DNA of 64,000 nt. Origin: Klebsiella pneumoniae (GTDB lineage: Bacteria > Pseudomonadota > Gammaproteobacteria > Pseudomonadales > UBA5518). The translations under genes and the position numbers were made by a program. Shown here one piece after another: positions 8,385 through 17,421 of this stretch. The first letter of the stretch is position 1, and each line of letters opens with the position of its first letter. The notes under the pieces are model-generated. The model searched no databases. It had not been told where the DNA came from and saw nothing but the letters and a program-made list of their open reading frames with translations. The stretch spans positions 1 through 64,000 of the forward strand of contig CAMAXE010000012.1 of NCBI GenBank assembly GCA_945862145.1, given 5' to 3'.

Positions 8385-10510
8385 ACCCGGAACCCGGCGA
8401 AGAGCGGCTGCTCCCGTTGCGCAAGGATCTTGGGCTGCATCCGGCGCCGCCCGCCCCCGACGGCTCTCCGCAGTGGACCATCGCCGATCCGCTCACGCAT
8501 ACCTTTTACCGGATCGGCTGGCCCGAGTTCGCGCTGCTCTCGCACTGGCAGGCGGGCGAGAGCCCCGCCGCGCTCTGCGCGCGTGTGAATGCCGAGTACG
8601 GGCTCGGGCTCGGCGATGAGGACGTGGCGGCGTTGCAGGCGTTCCTGTTGCAGCACGAGATGCTCGGCGTCTCCCAGCCGGCGTGGACCGCCGAACTGCT
8701 GGCGCGGCGGCGCAGGGCCGATGCCTGGGGACTCCATTCGTTGCTGCACGGTTATCTGTTTTTCCGTGTTCCGCTGCTGCGCCCGGACCGGCTTTTAACG
8801 GCTTTGCTGCCGCTCGCGCGCCGCCTGGTCTCGGATGCACTCCTTAAAATCTACGCAATCTGCGCTCTGCTCGGCATCTTCCTCGTGCTCCGCCGCTGGG
8901 ACAGTTTCGCCGCAAGCGTGGTCGACACGCTAACGCCCGCCGGCATTGCTGGCTACGCGCTCACACTCGCGCTGGTCAAGGTGGCGCATGAGTTCGGGCA
9001 CGCCTTCACGGCGCGGCATGCCGGCTTGCGGGTGCCGACGATGGGCGTGGCTTTCATTCTCGCTTGGCCCGTGCTCTACACCGACACCACGGACGCCTGG
9101 AAGCTCGCTTCGCGGCGGGCCCGACTGGCGGTAACCGGCGCGGGCATGTTGGTGGAGTTGGTGCTGGCAGGGCTCGCAACGCTGGCCTGGGCCTTCCTGC
9201 CGGATGGGCCCGCCCGTTCTGCTGCCTTCATGGTCGCAAGCCTCACGTGGATCAGTACGCTCGTGGTGAATCTCAATCCCTTCATGCGTTTCGACGGCTA
9301 TTACCTGTTCTCGGACTGGCTCGAGGTGCCGAACCTGCAGGAGCGCAGTTTCGCGCTGTCCCGGTGGTGGCTGCGGCGGGCCTGTCTGGGCGTGACGGAC
9401 GAGGCGCCCGAGGAGTTGCCACGGCGCCTGGCCCGCACGCTGATCGCCTACGGCTTTGCCGTCTGGATTTACCGGCTCTTCCTGTTCGGTGGCATCGCGC
9501 TGCTGCTCTACCACGTGGTGCTCGCGCCGCTGGGGCCGCTGCTCGCGCTCTTCGAGCTGGGGTTTTTCCTGGTACAGCCGGCGTGGCGGGAGTTGCGGGC
9601 ATGGCCTGCCATCTACCGGCGCGGCCATCTCACGCGCGGTGTGCTGGCAGCCGGCGCAGTGATCGCGGTCGTGATCTTGCTGCTCGCGTTGCCGTGGTCC
9701 ACGCCGGTGCTGCGCACTGCGCTGCTGCGTCCTGCTGAGTACGCGCAGGTGCGCGCGACCGAACCCGCGCAGGTGGAGGCGGTGCTGGTGCGCGAGGGTG
9801 AGGCCGTGGCTGCGGGGCAGGTGCTCGTACGGCTGCACTCGCCGGAACTTGAGTTCGATGCGGTCACCGCCGGGTCGGAGACGCGCTCCCAGAGCTGGCA
9901 GCTCGAGCGCGCGCGCACCGTGCGGGAGTTGCTGGATTTCGGAGGAGTGGTCGAGGGACGCTACGCGCGTGCGCTTGCCGAGAGCCGTAGCCTTGCCGGG
10001 CGCCGTGAGCGTTTGACGCTGCGGGCCGTCACCGCGGGGCGCGTGACAGGGTTGGAGGAGGCGCTGGTGGCGGGCCGATGGGTCACGCCTGAGCAGACAC
10101 TGATGCTGGTGGTCGACGATAGGCAGCTGGTGGTGGAGACCTATGTCGAGGCCGGTGACCAGGGCGCGCTGGCGCCAGGTGCCAAGGCGCGGTTTTATCC
10201 CGACGAACCCGGCCGCGCGCCTATCGATCTGCGGATCGCGCTGGTCGATGCGCAAGCCACCCGCGACATCGGTGACACCCTTTTCGCCGACCGCCATCAC
10301 GGCGATATCCCCACGCGCGCCGACGCGACGGGAGAACTGGTGGCCAACGAGGCGGTGTATCGCGTGCTGCTTGAACCCGTTGTGCCACCGCAGGCGGCGC
10401 TGCCTCGTATGCTGCGCGGCGAAGTGCGCTTGCCGCGGCACGCGAGCAGTGTCCTGCTCGATGCGCTGCGCAGGAGTATCGCGGTGTTGCGGCGCGAGTC
10501 GGGGCTTTAG
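8381..10510 (+). CDS. M50 (site-2-type) membrane metalloprotease with HlyD-like tail
   Basis: 709 residues, GTG start overlapping the upstream stop. The order is a PqqD-like N-terminal region (about 25-100), several membrane spans, the zinc motif HEFGH at residues 203-207, the third-ligand FDG motif with Asp305, more spans to about residue 445, then a HlyD-like region (VRATEPAQVEAVLVREGEAV) to the end. Both catalytic motifs are intact. Related proteins are usually annotated as peptide zinc metalloprotease or HlyD-family. In this cluster it occupies the inner-membrane position that an ABC exporter would have in a type I system. The stop overlaps the convergent acr3 stop by 4 bases. Confidence 0.88.
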   Translation: MNPEPGEERLLPLRKDLGLHPAPPAPDGSPQWTIADPLTHTFYRIGWPEFALLSHWQAGESPAALCARVNAEYGLGLGDEDVAALQAFLLQHEMLGVSQPAWTAELLARRRRADAWGLHSLLHGYLFFRVPLLRPDRLLTALLPLARRLVSDALLKIYAICALLGIFLVLRRWDSFAASVVDTLTPAGIAGYALTLALVKVAHEFGHAFTARHAGLRVPTMGVAFILAWPVLYTDTTDAWKLASRRARLAVTGAGMLVELVLAGLATLAWAFLPDGPARSAAFMVASLTWISTLVVNLNPFMRFDGYYLFSDWLEVPNLQERSFALSRWWLRRACLGVTDEAPEELPRRLARTLIAYGFAVWIYRLFLFGGIALLLYHVVLAPLGPLLALFELGFFLVQPAWRELRAWPAIYRRGHLTRGVLAAGAVIAVVILLLALPWSTPVLRTALLRPAEYAQVRATEPAQVEAVLVREGEAVAAGQVLVRLHSPELEFDAVTAGSETRSQSWQLERARTVRELLDFGGVVEGRYARALAESRSLAGRRERLTLRAVTAGRVTGLEEALVAGRWVTPEQTLMLVVDDRQLVVETYVEAGDQGALAPGAKARFYPDEPGRAPIDLRIALVDAQATRDIGDTLFADRHHGDIPTRADATGELVANEAVYRVLLEPVVPPQAALPRMLRGEVRLPRHASSVLLDALRRSIAVLRRESGL

Positions 10511-11559
10511 CCCGGGTGTGCCTGATCGTGCGGCGTGCCGTGACGCCGCTCGTACCACGGCTTCGATGCATTCACTGCCCGCACCACCAGCAGCATCACT
10601 GGCACCTCGACCAGCACACCCACCACGGTTGCCAGCGCAGCCCCTGATTCAAGCCCGAAGAGACTGATCGCCGCGGCCACCGCCAGCTCGAAGAAGTTCG
10701 AGGCGCCGATCAGTGCCGAAGGGCAGGCCACCGCATGGCTCTCGCCGAGCGCGCGGTTCAGCCAGTAGGCGAGCCCCGCATTGAAGAACACCTGGATCAG
10801 TATGGGCACGGCGAGCAGTGCGATCACCAGTGGCTGTTCAAGGATGGCGCGTCCCTGGAAGGCGAACAGCAGCACCAGCGTGGCGAGCAGCGCCGTGATG
10901 GACCAGGGTCCGGCGCGCGCCATCACGGCCTCGAAGTGATGCGTTCCACGCGCGAGCAAACGGCGCCGCCACAGCTGCGCGATGATCACCGGAATCACAA
11001 TGTAGAGCAGCACCGAGGCAAGCAGCGTGCTCCACGGCACGGTGATGGCCGAGATCCCGAGCAGCAGCGCCACAATGGGTGCAAACGCAAAAACCATGAT
11101 CGTGTCGTTCAGTGCCACCTGCGAGAGCGTGAAGAGCGGGTCGCCGTTGCTCAGCCGGCTCCACACGAAAACCATCGCGGTGCAGGGTGCGGCTGCGAGC
11201 AGGATAAGCCCGGCGATGTAGCTGTCGATCTGCTCTGCCGGCAGCAGCGGCGCGAAGAGCTCGCGGATGAAGATCCAGCCGAGCAGCGCCATCGAAAAGG
11301 GTTTCACCAGCCAGTTCACGAAGAGGGTCACGCCGATGCCGCGCAGGTGCCGGCGCACCTCGCCCAGTGCGCCGAAATCCACTTTCACCAGCATCGGGAT
11401 GATCATCACCCAGATCAGCAGTCCCACGGGCAGGTTGACGCGGGCCAACTCCATGGCGCCGACCGCCTGCGCCAGTTCCGGCACGATGCGGCCGAGCAGG
11501 ATGCCTGCGGCGATGCACAAAAAAACCCACAGGCTCAGGTAGCGCTCGAAGACGCTCAT
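10507..11559 (-). CDS. acr3: ACR3-family arsenite efflux permease
   Basis: 350 residues with about ten membrane spans. Family features are seen in order: the N-terminal FERYLSLWVFLCIAAGILLG, then PMLVKVDFG, AAAPCTAMVFVWS with the conserved Cys of the transport path, and ALNDTIMVFAFAPIVALLLG. ACR3 exports arsenite using the proton gradient. It starts inside the arsC stop (4-base overlap, ATGA), so the two are co-translated. No ArsR regulator is found in the window. Confidence 0.95.
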   Translation of the reverse strand: MSVFERYLSLWVFLCIAAGILLGRIVPELAQAVGAMELARVNLPVGLLIWVMIIPMLVKVDFGALGEVRRHLRGIGVTLFVNWLVKPFSMALLGWIFIRELFAPLLPAEQIDSYIAGLILLAAAPCTAMVFVWSRLSNGDPLFTLSQVALNDTIMVFAFAPIVALLLGISAITVPWSTLLASVLLYIVIPVIIAQLWRRRLLARGTHHFEAVMARAGPWSITALLATLVLLFAFQGRAILEQPLVIALLAVPILIQVFFNAGLAYWLNRALGESHAVACPSALIGASNFFELAVAAAISLFGLESGAALATVVGVLVEVPVMLLVVRAVNASKPWYERRHGTPHDQAHPG

Positions 11560-11975
11560 GCGCTGGGCCTCGCTATGTCCAGTGCCTCGCGCACGGCTGG
11601 CACCAGACGTTCGTGAATGAGATCTCGCACGGCGACAAATGCCTCGAGCGGCTGGCCATGCGGATCGGGGAAAGGCATGTGGAGCCGCGCGGTCTGGCGC
11701 GGGAATACGGGGCAGGATTCTTGGGCGTTGTCGCAGACTGTGACTACGAGATCCACGTTTTCGGCGATGACAGCATCGATGTGCTTCGGGCGCAACTGCG
11801 CGGTGGCCAAACCCAGTTGCTGCAGCGCGAGAATGGCCTCCGGCGCCACGACGGGCTGCGGCGATGTGCCCGCGGAGAGTACGCGCACGCTGCCCGCGAA
11901 CGCCTGCGAGAGCAGGGCCTCGGCCATTTGGGAGCGGCAGGAATTTCCGGTGCAGAGCACCAGCACGGTGTGCAT
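11556..11975 (-). CDS. arsC: Arsenate reductase, thioredoxin-coupled type
   Basis: 139 residues from the ATG at 11975; an upstream in-frame start adds ten non-conserved residues and is less likely. The low-molecular-weight phosphatase loop CTGNSCRS begins at Cys8 (C-x5-R to Arg14), and the redox pair sits in VTVCDNAQESCPVF. It reduces arsenate to arsenite for export by the adjacent Acr3. It is the first gene of the pair; the 108 bases upstream to argS hold no clear ArsR operator that I can identify. Confidence 0.95.
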   Translation of the reverse strand: MHTVLVLCTGNSCRSQMAEALLSQAFAGSVRVLSAGTSPQPVVAPEAILALQQLGLATAQLRPKHIDAVIAENVDLVVTVCDNAQESCPVFPRQTARLHMPFPDPHGQPLEAFVAVRDLIHERLVPAVREALDIARPSA

Positions 11976-12083
11976 GCGGGCGCTCGGTGATTGTGCTGGT
12001 TTCAATGGCCCGCGCTCGGTGGTGCCAGATGCCTCACGGCAACGATCGGCATACGTCTGCTGCCGAATGGTACGGGCCGATTG

Positions 12084-13832
12084 TTACATTCGCTCGGGCA
12101 CCTCGATGCCGAGTAATTCGAGGCCCTGGCGGAGGGTGCGGCCGGTCACGGCGGCGAGCGCGAGCCGGCTCTCGCGGAGCTCCGCGGGCACGTCGTCGTT
12201 GAGTACCGGGCAGCTCTCGTAGAAGCGCATCAGGAGCCCTGCCAGCTCGTAGAGGTAGGCGCACATCAGGTGCGGCCAGGCTTCCAGTGTCACGGCCGTG
12301 AGCGCTTCGCTGAATTGCAGCAGCTTGAGTGCGAGCGCGCGTTCCTCGGCGGCTTCCAGCGCGATGGGCGCAGTGGTGGGGGCGATGCCCTCGAGCCCGG
12401 CACGTTTCAGCAGGCTTGTCACGCGGCTGCAGGCGTACTGGATGTAAGGCGCGGTGTTGCCCTCGAAGCTCAGCATCTGCGTCCAGCTGAACACGTAATC
12501 GCTGGTGCGCGCCTTGGACAGATCCGAGTATTTCACCGCGCCTATTCCCACGATGCGCGCCACTTCGGCACGCTCGCTCGCGGTGAGAGCGTCGTTGCGC
12601 TCCTCGAGCAGGCGGGCAGCGCGCTCCACCGCTTCGTCCAGCAGTTCGGCGAGTTTCACGGTGCCGCCGGCGCGTGTCTTGAAGGGCTTGCCGTCTTCGC
12701 CCAGCATCTTGCCGAAGGGATGGTGCTCCAGCGTTGTGGTCTCGGGCACGAAGCCCGCGCGGCGGCTGATGGCGAATATCTGCTGCATGTGCAGTTTCTG
12801 GCGATCGTCGATGAAGTACAGGATGCGATCGGCGTGCAGGTTGCGGGCGCGGTGACGTGCCGCGGCGAGATCCGTGGTGGCGTAGAGGAAGCCGCCATCG
12901 GCTTTCTGCACGATCACCGCCTGCGGATTGCCCTCGCGGTCGCGCAGTTCCTCGAGGAACACCACCCGCGCGCCGTCGCTTTCCTGCAGCAGGCCGCTCT
13001 GGCGCAGTTCCTCGATCACCACGGGAAGATCCGTGTTGTAGGCGCTCTCGCCCTTCAGGTCGGCGCGGGTGAGGGTGACGCCGAGCGCGCGATAAATCGC
13101 CTCGGAGTGTGCGGCCGACATCTCGATGAAGCTCTGCCACAGCGACAGGCAGTGGGCGTCGCCCGCCTGCAGTTTCACCACGTAGTCGCGGGCGCGGTCG
13201 GCGAAGGCGGGATCGCTGTCGAAACGTCCCTTGGCCTCGCGGTAGAAGCCCTCTATGTCCGCGAGTGCGGTCTTGCCCACGCTCTCGCCGGTGGCGCCAC
13301 GCTCCTCGAGCAGGGCGATCAGCATGCCGAACTGCGTGCCCCAGTCGCCCACGTGGTTCTGGCGGATCACGCGATCGCCGCAGAACTCGAGCGCGCGCAC
13401 CACGGCGTCGCCGATCACGGTGCTGCGCAGGTGGCCGACATGCATTTCCTTGGCGAGGTTGGGTGCGGAGTAGTCGACCACCACCGTGTGCGGGGGTTCG
13501 GCTTGAGCGATACCGAGACGGGGGTCTGCTGCCACGACTTGCAGCCGCGAGGCGAGGAAGGCGCGCGAGAGGTGGATGTTGATGAAGCCGGGGCCAGCGA
13601 CCTCGACGCGCTCGACCAGTTCACCGATATCGAGAGCGGCCGCGATGCGCTGGGCGAGTTCGCGCGGATTGCTGCCGGCGCGCTTGGCTGCCCCCATGGC
13701 GCCGTTCGCCTGGTAGTCGCCGAAGCCCGCCTTGGTGGCGGGCGTGAGCAGTGCCTGACAGTCCGCAGGCAGGCCCACCGCGTGCATGGCGCGCTCGACC
13801 GCAGCCCTGAGTTCGTCTCGCAGATTCATCAT
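12084..13832 (-). CDS. argS: Arginyl-tRNA synthetase
   Basis: 582 residues, normal for the family. Class I signature HVGH is in APNLAKEMHVGHLRST; the N-terminal Arg-RS add-on domain (residues ~1-90) and the C-terminal DALR anticodon-binding domain (ending LLGIEVPERM) are both present. Two adjacent ATGs (13832 and 13829) are the only sensible starts: the frame stays open further upstream but only through a 45-base repeat array and carries no synthetase sequence. It is divergent from the MFS gene. Confidence 0.97.
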   Translation of the reverse strand: MMNLRDELRAAVERAMHAVGLPADCQALLTPATKAGFGDYQANGAMGAAKRAGSNPRELAQRIAAALDIGELVERVEVAGPGFINIHLSRAFLASRLQVVAADPRLGIAQAEPPHTVVVDYSAPNLAKEMHVGHLRSTVIGDAVVRALEFCGDRVIRQNHVGDWGTQFGMLIALLEERGATGESVGKTALADIEGFYREAKGRFDSDPAFADRARDYVVKLQAGDAHCLSLWQSFIEMSAAHSEAIYRALGVTLTRADLKGESAYNTDLPVVIEELRQSGLLQESDGARVVFLEELRDREGNPQAVIVQKADGGFLYATTDLAAARHRARNLHADRILYFIDDRQKLHMQQIFAISRRAGFVPETTTLEHHPFGKMLGEDGKPFKTRAGGTVKLAELLDEAVERAARLLEERNDALTASERAEVARIVGIGAVKYSDLSKARTSDYVFSWTQMLSFEGNTAPYIQYACSRVTSLLKRAGLEGIAPTTAPIALEAAEERALALKLLQFSEALTAVTLEAWPHLMCAYLYELAGLLMRFYESCPVLNDDVPAELRESRLALAAVTGRTLRQGLELLGIEVPERM

Positions 13833-13863
13833 TAACCAACCGCCACCCCAAACAACCCATTCT

Positions 13864-14028
13864 AGTAGGAGCGCGCCATGCGCGCGACCGGCCCGATCGA
13901 CCGGCACCCTTTGCAGCGCGCCATGCGCGCGACCGGCCCGATCGACTGCCATCCTCTGCAGCGCGCCATGGGCGCGACCGGCCCGATCGACTGCCATCCT
14001 CCGGAGCGCGCCATGCGCGCGACCGGCG
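13864..14028. repeat. Four-copy 45-base REP-like tandem array
   Basis: The core gcgcgccatgcgcgcgac recurs at 13871, 13916, 13961 and 14006, exactly 45 bases apart, with spacer cggcccgatcgactgccatc. The core is palindromic and matches the REP cores at 5.9 kb. The array occupies the divergent argS/MFS intergenic region, so transcripts from either side may carry or start near these hairpins. Because 45 is a multiple of 3 it creates a false N-terminal extension of argS. Confidence 0.9.
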
Positions 14029-14098
14029 GTGGGCCAGGCTATGGCGCGGGCTGCGCCTGCCCGGCCATACTCCGGACAAAGAACAACAGGTATACCCC

Positions 14099-15376
14099 AT
14101 GAACCAGCCAGCCAAGGCCCCGATGGGACGCATCGTCACTACCGCCCTCGCGGGAGCCTCGATCGAATGGTACGACTTCTTCATTTACGGTACCGCGGCC
14201 GCGCTGGTGTTCCCGGCGCTGTTCTTCCCGGGCTCGGATCCCCTGGTAGGCACGCTGCTGTCCTTCGGTACCTTTGCCGTGGGTTTTCTCGCGCGACCGA
14301 TCGGCGGAATCATCTTTGGCCACTACGGCGACAAGGTGGGCCGCAAGCGTTCGCTGGTGGCGGCGCTGCTGCTGATGGGTGTGGCCACCACGGGGATCGG
14401 ACTGATGCCCACCTATTCCACCATTGGCGTTTTCGCGCCCCTGCTGCTGGTCGCCTTGCGGTTCGTGCAAGGTGTGGCCATCGGCGGTCAGTGGGGCGGG
14501 GCGGTGTTGTTGCTGATCGAGAGCGCGCCGCCCGACCGGCGCGGCTTCTACGGCTCCTTTGCGCAACTCGGAGTGCCGCTTGGCGTATTGCTCGCGAACC
14601 TGGTGTTCCTGGCCGTTACCGAGGCCTTTGGTGAGGTAGCGCTGCAGGAATGGGCCTGGCGACTGCCTTTCCTGTTCAGCGTGGTGCTGATCGGGGTGGG
14701 GATTTACATCAACGTGCGGTTGCAGGAGACGCCTGCCTTCGAGGCGGTGCGCGAGAAGACGGCATCGCGGCAGGGCTCGCCGATCCTCCAGGCGCTGCGC
14801 GAGCATCCGCGGATCATCGCGCTGGCGGCGGGCGCCTTCGTGTCCGTCAACGGCGTCTTCTATATTTTCATTACCTACATCGTTGCCTATGCGACCAAGA
14901 CGCTCGGGATGCCCAAGAGCACCGTGCTCCTCGCGGTGATGGTCTCGGCGATCGTGCAGTCGCCGATGCTGGTGGTGGCGGCGGCGATCTCGGATCGCGT
15001 TGGGCGCTACCGCGTATTCCTGTGGGGCGCCGCGCTGCTTGGTGTGTGGTCGATGGTGTTTTTCCCGCTGGTCGACCGGGGCACTTTCGGCAGTGTGCTG
15101 CTGGCGCTCACCGTTGGTCAGGCTTTCCTCAGCCTTATGTACGGTCCGCAGGCGGCGTTGTTTGGCGAGCTGTTTCCGGTAGAGATCCGCTACTCGGGCG
15201 CCTCGCTCGGCTACCAGATCGGCGCCATTTTCGGCGGTGCCTTTGCGCCGTTGATTGCGGCTTTCCTGCTCGCGGCGACGGGTAATTCGATGGCGATAGG
15301 CGTGTACATGAGCCTGATGTGCGCGGTTAGCTTCGTCAGTATCCTGCTGCTCCGGGGGGCGCGGATACACGCCTGA
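14099..15376 (+). CDS. MFS transporter, metabolite:H+ symporter (MHS) type
   Basis: 425 residues, 12 spans. MHS signatures are clear: ASIEWYDFFIYGTAAAL at the N-terminus, GFLARPIGGIIFGHYGDKVGR (motif A with RPIGG), and RFVQGVAIGGQWGGAVLLL. Members take up organic acids, betaines or shikimate by proton symport. The neighbours (argS, a phosphoesterase) give no substrate clue. It stands alone, divergent from argS. Confidence 0.92.
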   Translation: MNQPAKAPMGRIVTTALAGASIEWYDFFIYGTAAALVFPALFFPGSDPLVGTLLSFGTFAVGFLARPIGGIIFGHYGDKVGRKRSLVAALLLMGVATTGIGLMPTYSTIGVFAPLLLVALRFVQGVAIGGQWGGAVLLLIESAPPDRRGFYGSFAQLGVPLGVLLANLVFLAVTEAFGEVALQEWAWRLPFLFSVVLIGVGIYINVRLQETPAFEAVREKTASRQGSPILQALREHPRIIALAAGAFVSVNGVFYIFITYIVAYATKTLGMPKSTVLLAVMVSAIVQSPMLVVAAAISDRVGRYRVFLWGAALLGVWSMVFFPLVDRGTFGSVLLALTVGQAFLSLMYGPQAALFGELFPVEIRYSGASLGYQIGAIFGGAFAPLIAAFLLAATGNSMAIGVYMSLMCAVSFVSILLLRGARIHA

Positions 15377-15484
15377 AGGGTAGGCAGCGGTGCTGCGTGA
15401 ATCGGCCGGCGCGACCTCACCGCTCCCCGTTGAGCGGCAGTCACCTTACAGTCATGTTATTGCCATGGTCGTGTCATTCGCGGC

Positions 15485-16408
15485 GTGCATCGTTATGGCA
15501 TGCCATACATTCCGGCTGCCGAAATCGCTCGCACCCTGCGTCCTGATGCGGGGGCCGCCTCCGCGACGGCAGCGCATGCAGATGTAGATGCAGATGTGGA
15601 GTCTGGCGCGGTCCTGCGTGCGCGCACGGTGTGGATCTCGGATATCCACCTCGGCACACCGGGCTGTCAGGCAGAGGCGCTGCTGGATTTCCTGCGCCAT
15701 GTCGACTGCGAGACGCTTTTCCTGGTCGGCGACATCATTGATGGCTGGCAACTGCGCCGCAACTGGTACTGGCCGCAGGCACATAACGATGTGCTGCAGA
15801 AACTGTTGCGCAAGGCACGCAAGGGCACCCGCGTGATCTATGTGCCCGGCAACCACGACGAATTCGCCCGCGCTTATCTGGGACACAACTTCGGCGGCAT
15901 CGACGTTGCCGAGGAGTGGATCCACATCACCGCCGACGGCCGGCGGCTGTGGGTGACGCACGGGGATTACTTCGACGGCGTGGTCCAGTGCGCCCGGTGG
16001 CTCGCGCTGGTGGGCGACTGGGCCTACACCCTCACGCTGCGTCTTAACGTGCAGTTCAATCGCCTGCGGGCCCGTCTCGGGCTGCCCTACTGGAGCCTTT
16101 CCAACTACCTCAAGCAGCGCGTTAAACGCGCCGTCAGCTACGTCTCGGATTTCGAGAGCGCGCTCGCCAGCGAGGCGCATCTGCGTGGTATGGACGGCGT
16201 GGTGTGCGGGCATATCCACCACGCCGAAATGCGCGAGATCGACGGCGTCCTCTATGCCAACGACGGCGACTGGGTCGAGAGCCTGACGGCCCTGTGCGAG
16301 CACCCCGACGGACGACTCGAGATCATCGACTGGTCTGCAGGCAGGGCCGCATCCGGTATCGCGTGCCTGCTATCACCTGCCGAGACCGCGCGGCTGCAGG
16401 CAGCCTGA
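15485..16408 (+). CDS. UDP-2,3-diacylglucosamine diphosphatase-like metallophosphoesterase
   Basis: 307 residues. Calcineurin-like metal motifs are in order: WISDIHLG, GDIIDGW, GNHDE, THGDYFD, GHIHHAE. The pattern fits the LpxH-like family, which cleaves UDP-2,3-diacylglucosamine in lipid A synthesis. The first ~45 residues are an Ala/Asp-rich extension. Similar proteins often occur near GT4 glycosyltransferases, and one is found 3.4 kb downstream, so the true substrate may be another lipid or sugar nucleotide. The start is uncertain. Confidence 0.85.
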   Translation: MHRYGMPYIPAAEIARTLRPDAGAASATAAHADVDADVESGAVLRARTVWISDIHLGTPGCQAEALLDFLRHVDCETLFLVGDIIDGWQLRRNWYWPQAHNDVLQKLLRKARKGTRVIYVPGNHDEFARAYLGHNFGGIDVAEEWIHITADGRRLWVTHGDYFDGVVQCARWLALVGDWAYTLTLRLNVQFNRLRARLGLPYWSLSNYLKQRVKRAVSYVSDFESALASEAHLRGMDGVVCGHIHHAEMREIDGVLYANDGDWVESLTALCEHPDGRLEIIDWSAGRAASGIACLLSPAETARLQAA

Positions 16409-16462
16409 AAATAGCTACAGCAGCCTGAAGAGCGCTACAGACGCCCCCGTGTGTCCCGCCCT

Positions 16463-17350
16463 TCACGCTTGATCGGCAGGCACGCGGCGCATCATCAGCC
16501 GCTCACCCATTCGCAGACGGCTGCCTGCAGCGATTCCACCGGCGAGTCGCAGCGACTGCGGCGCGATCACGATGATGGTCGAACCCTGCTCGAACCAACC
16601 GAGTTCCTCGCCCTTGTGGCAGACGCTTGCGCAATCGATCTGCTGCGGTCCGTCGTAGCCGAGTCCGAGACGACCGGGCACCGCACGCAGCCGCAGACCG
16701 GCCACCCCCACGGCAGCCACCGGTACCAGCAGCAGTGGCGTGTGCTCGGGCTCCCCCAAGCGCAACTCCAGCACCGCGCGCTCGTTACGGCAATACAGCG
16801 AGGGCACGCGTCGCACGGCCGGCGGGTTCACGTTCCAGGTGTCGCCAGCAATATGCGTGACGCGCTCGAGCATGGCGTCCGCCGGCGCGTGGAACCGGTG
16901 GTACATGCCGGAGCTCAGACGGATCGTTGCGTAAACCCCGTCGCGGCACCGCTCGGCGAGTGATGTCGAGCCGAGCAGTGCAGCAAGTGTGTAGCGGAGG
17001 CCCTTGGCCTGCAGAGCCTCGATGCCTGCCAGTGCGCCGCAGGCCATGATCTCGCCGTCGCAGGGGCTCACGATCGCCCCGGGTGCCGTATCGACGCTGC
17101 GGCTGCCGGGGCGCAATTCCCGCGTAAAGCACTCGTGCACGCTGGCGAAATCCGGACGCAGAGCGTCGGACAGGTCGAGCCCGCCGAAGCGCTTCCACAG
17201 CGCAATCGAGGGCCGTACCAGCCAGGGCTTGCGGAGGCGGCTGTACCAGCCGAGCAGCCGTGTGGCGCCGACGCGCGGTATGCGATTGGTGAGGAGGAAA
17301 TTGAGCTCCTCGGTGACGGGGGATAGTTGGCGAAGTAGTCGCTGTTTCAT
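16463..17350 (-). CDS. psd: Phosphatidylserine decarboxylase proenzyme
   Basis: 295 residues, normal for Psd. Motifs seen: VHECFTRELRPGSR, SPCDGEIM, MYHRFHAPADA (His of the catalytic site), and the self-cleavage site WFEQGST with cleavage expected between Gly256 and Ser257 to make the pyruvoyl group. It converts phosphatidylserine to phosphatidylethanolamine at the inner membrane. It is divergent from the aminotransferase gene; the two starts are about 70 bases apart. Confidence 0.95.
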   Translation of the reverse strand: MKQRLLRQLSPVTEELNFLLTNRIPRVGATRLLGWYSRLRKPWLVRPSIALWKRFGGLDLSDALRPDFASVHECFTRELRPGSRSVDTAPGAIVSPCDGEIMACGALAGIEALQAKGLRYTLAALLGSTSLAERCRDGVYATIRLSSGMYHRFHAPADAMLERVTHIAGDTWNVNPPAVRRVPSLYCRNERAVLELRLGEPEHTPLLLVPVAAVGVAGLRLRAVPGRLGLGYDGPQQIDCASVCHKGEELGWFEQGSTIIVIAPQSLRLAGGIAAGSRLRMGERLMMRRVPADQA

Positions 17351-17421
17351 GACTTTGTCAAATTCCGGTGGTAGAGACCATGGCTAAAGCGCCGGCTTCC
17401 GGCGCCGGGGAGGTACGTTTC

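Noticed and set aside
8930-10558. 542-residue minus ORF opposite the M50 gene
   Set aside because: No recognisable domains and highly Arg/Gln/His-rich composition, typical of an antisense shadow.
12084-13997. argS with a 55-residue N-terminal extension
   Set aside because: The extension is encoded by a 45-base REP-like array and repeats every 15 residues; synthetase similarity begins at the double ATG (13832/13829).
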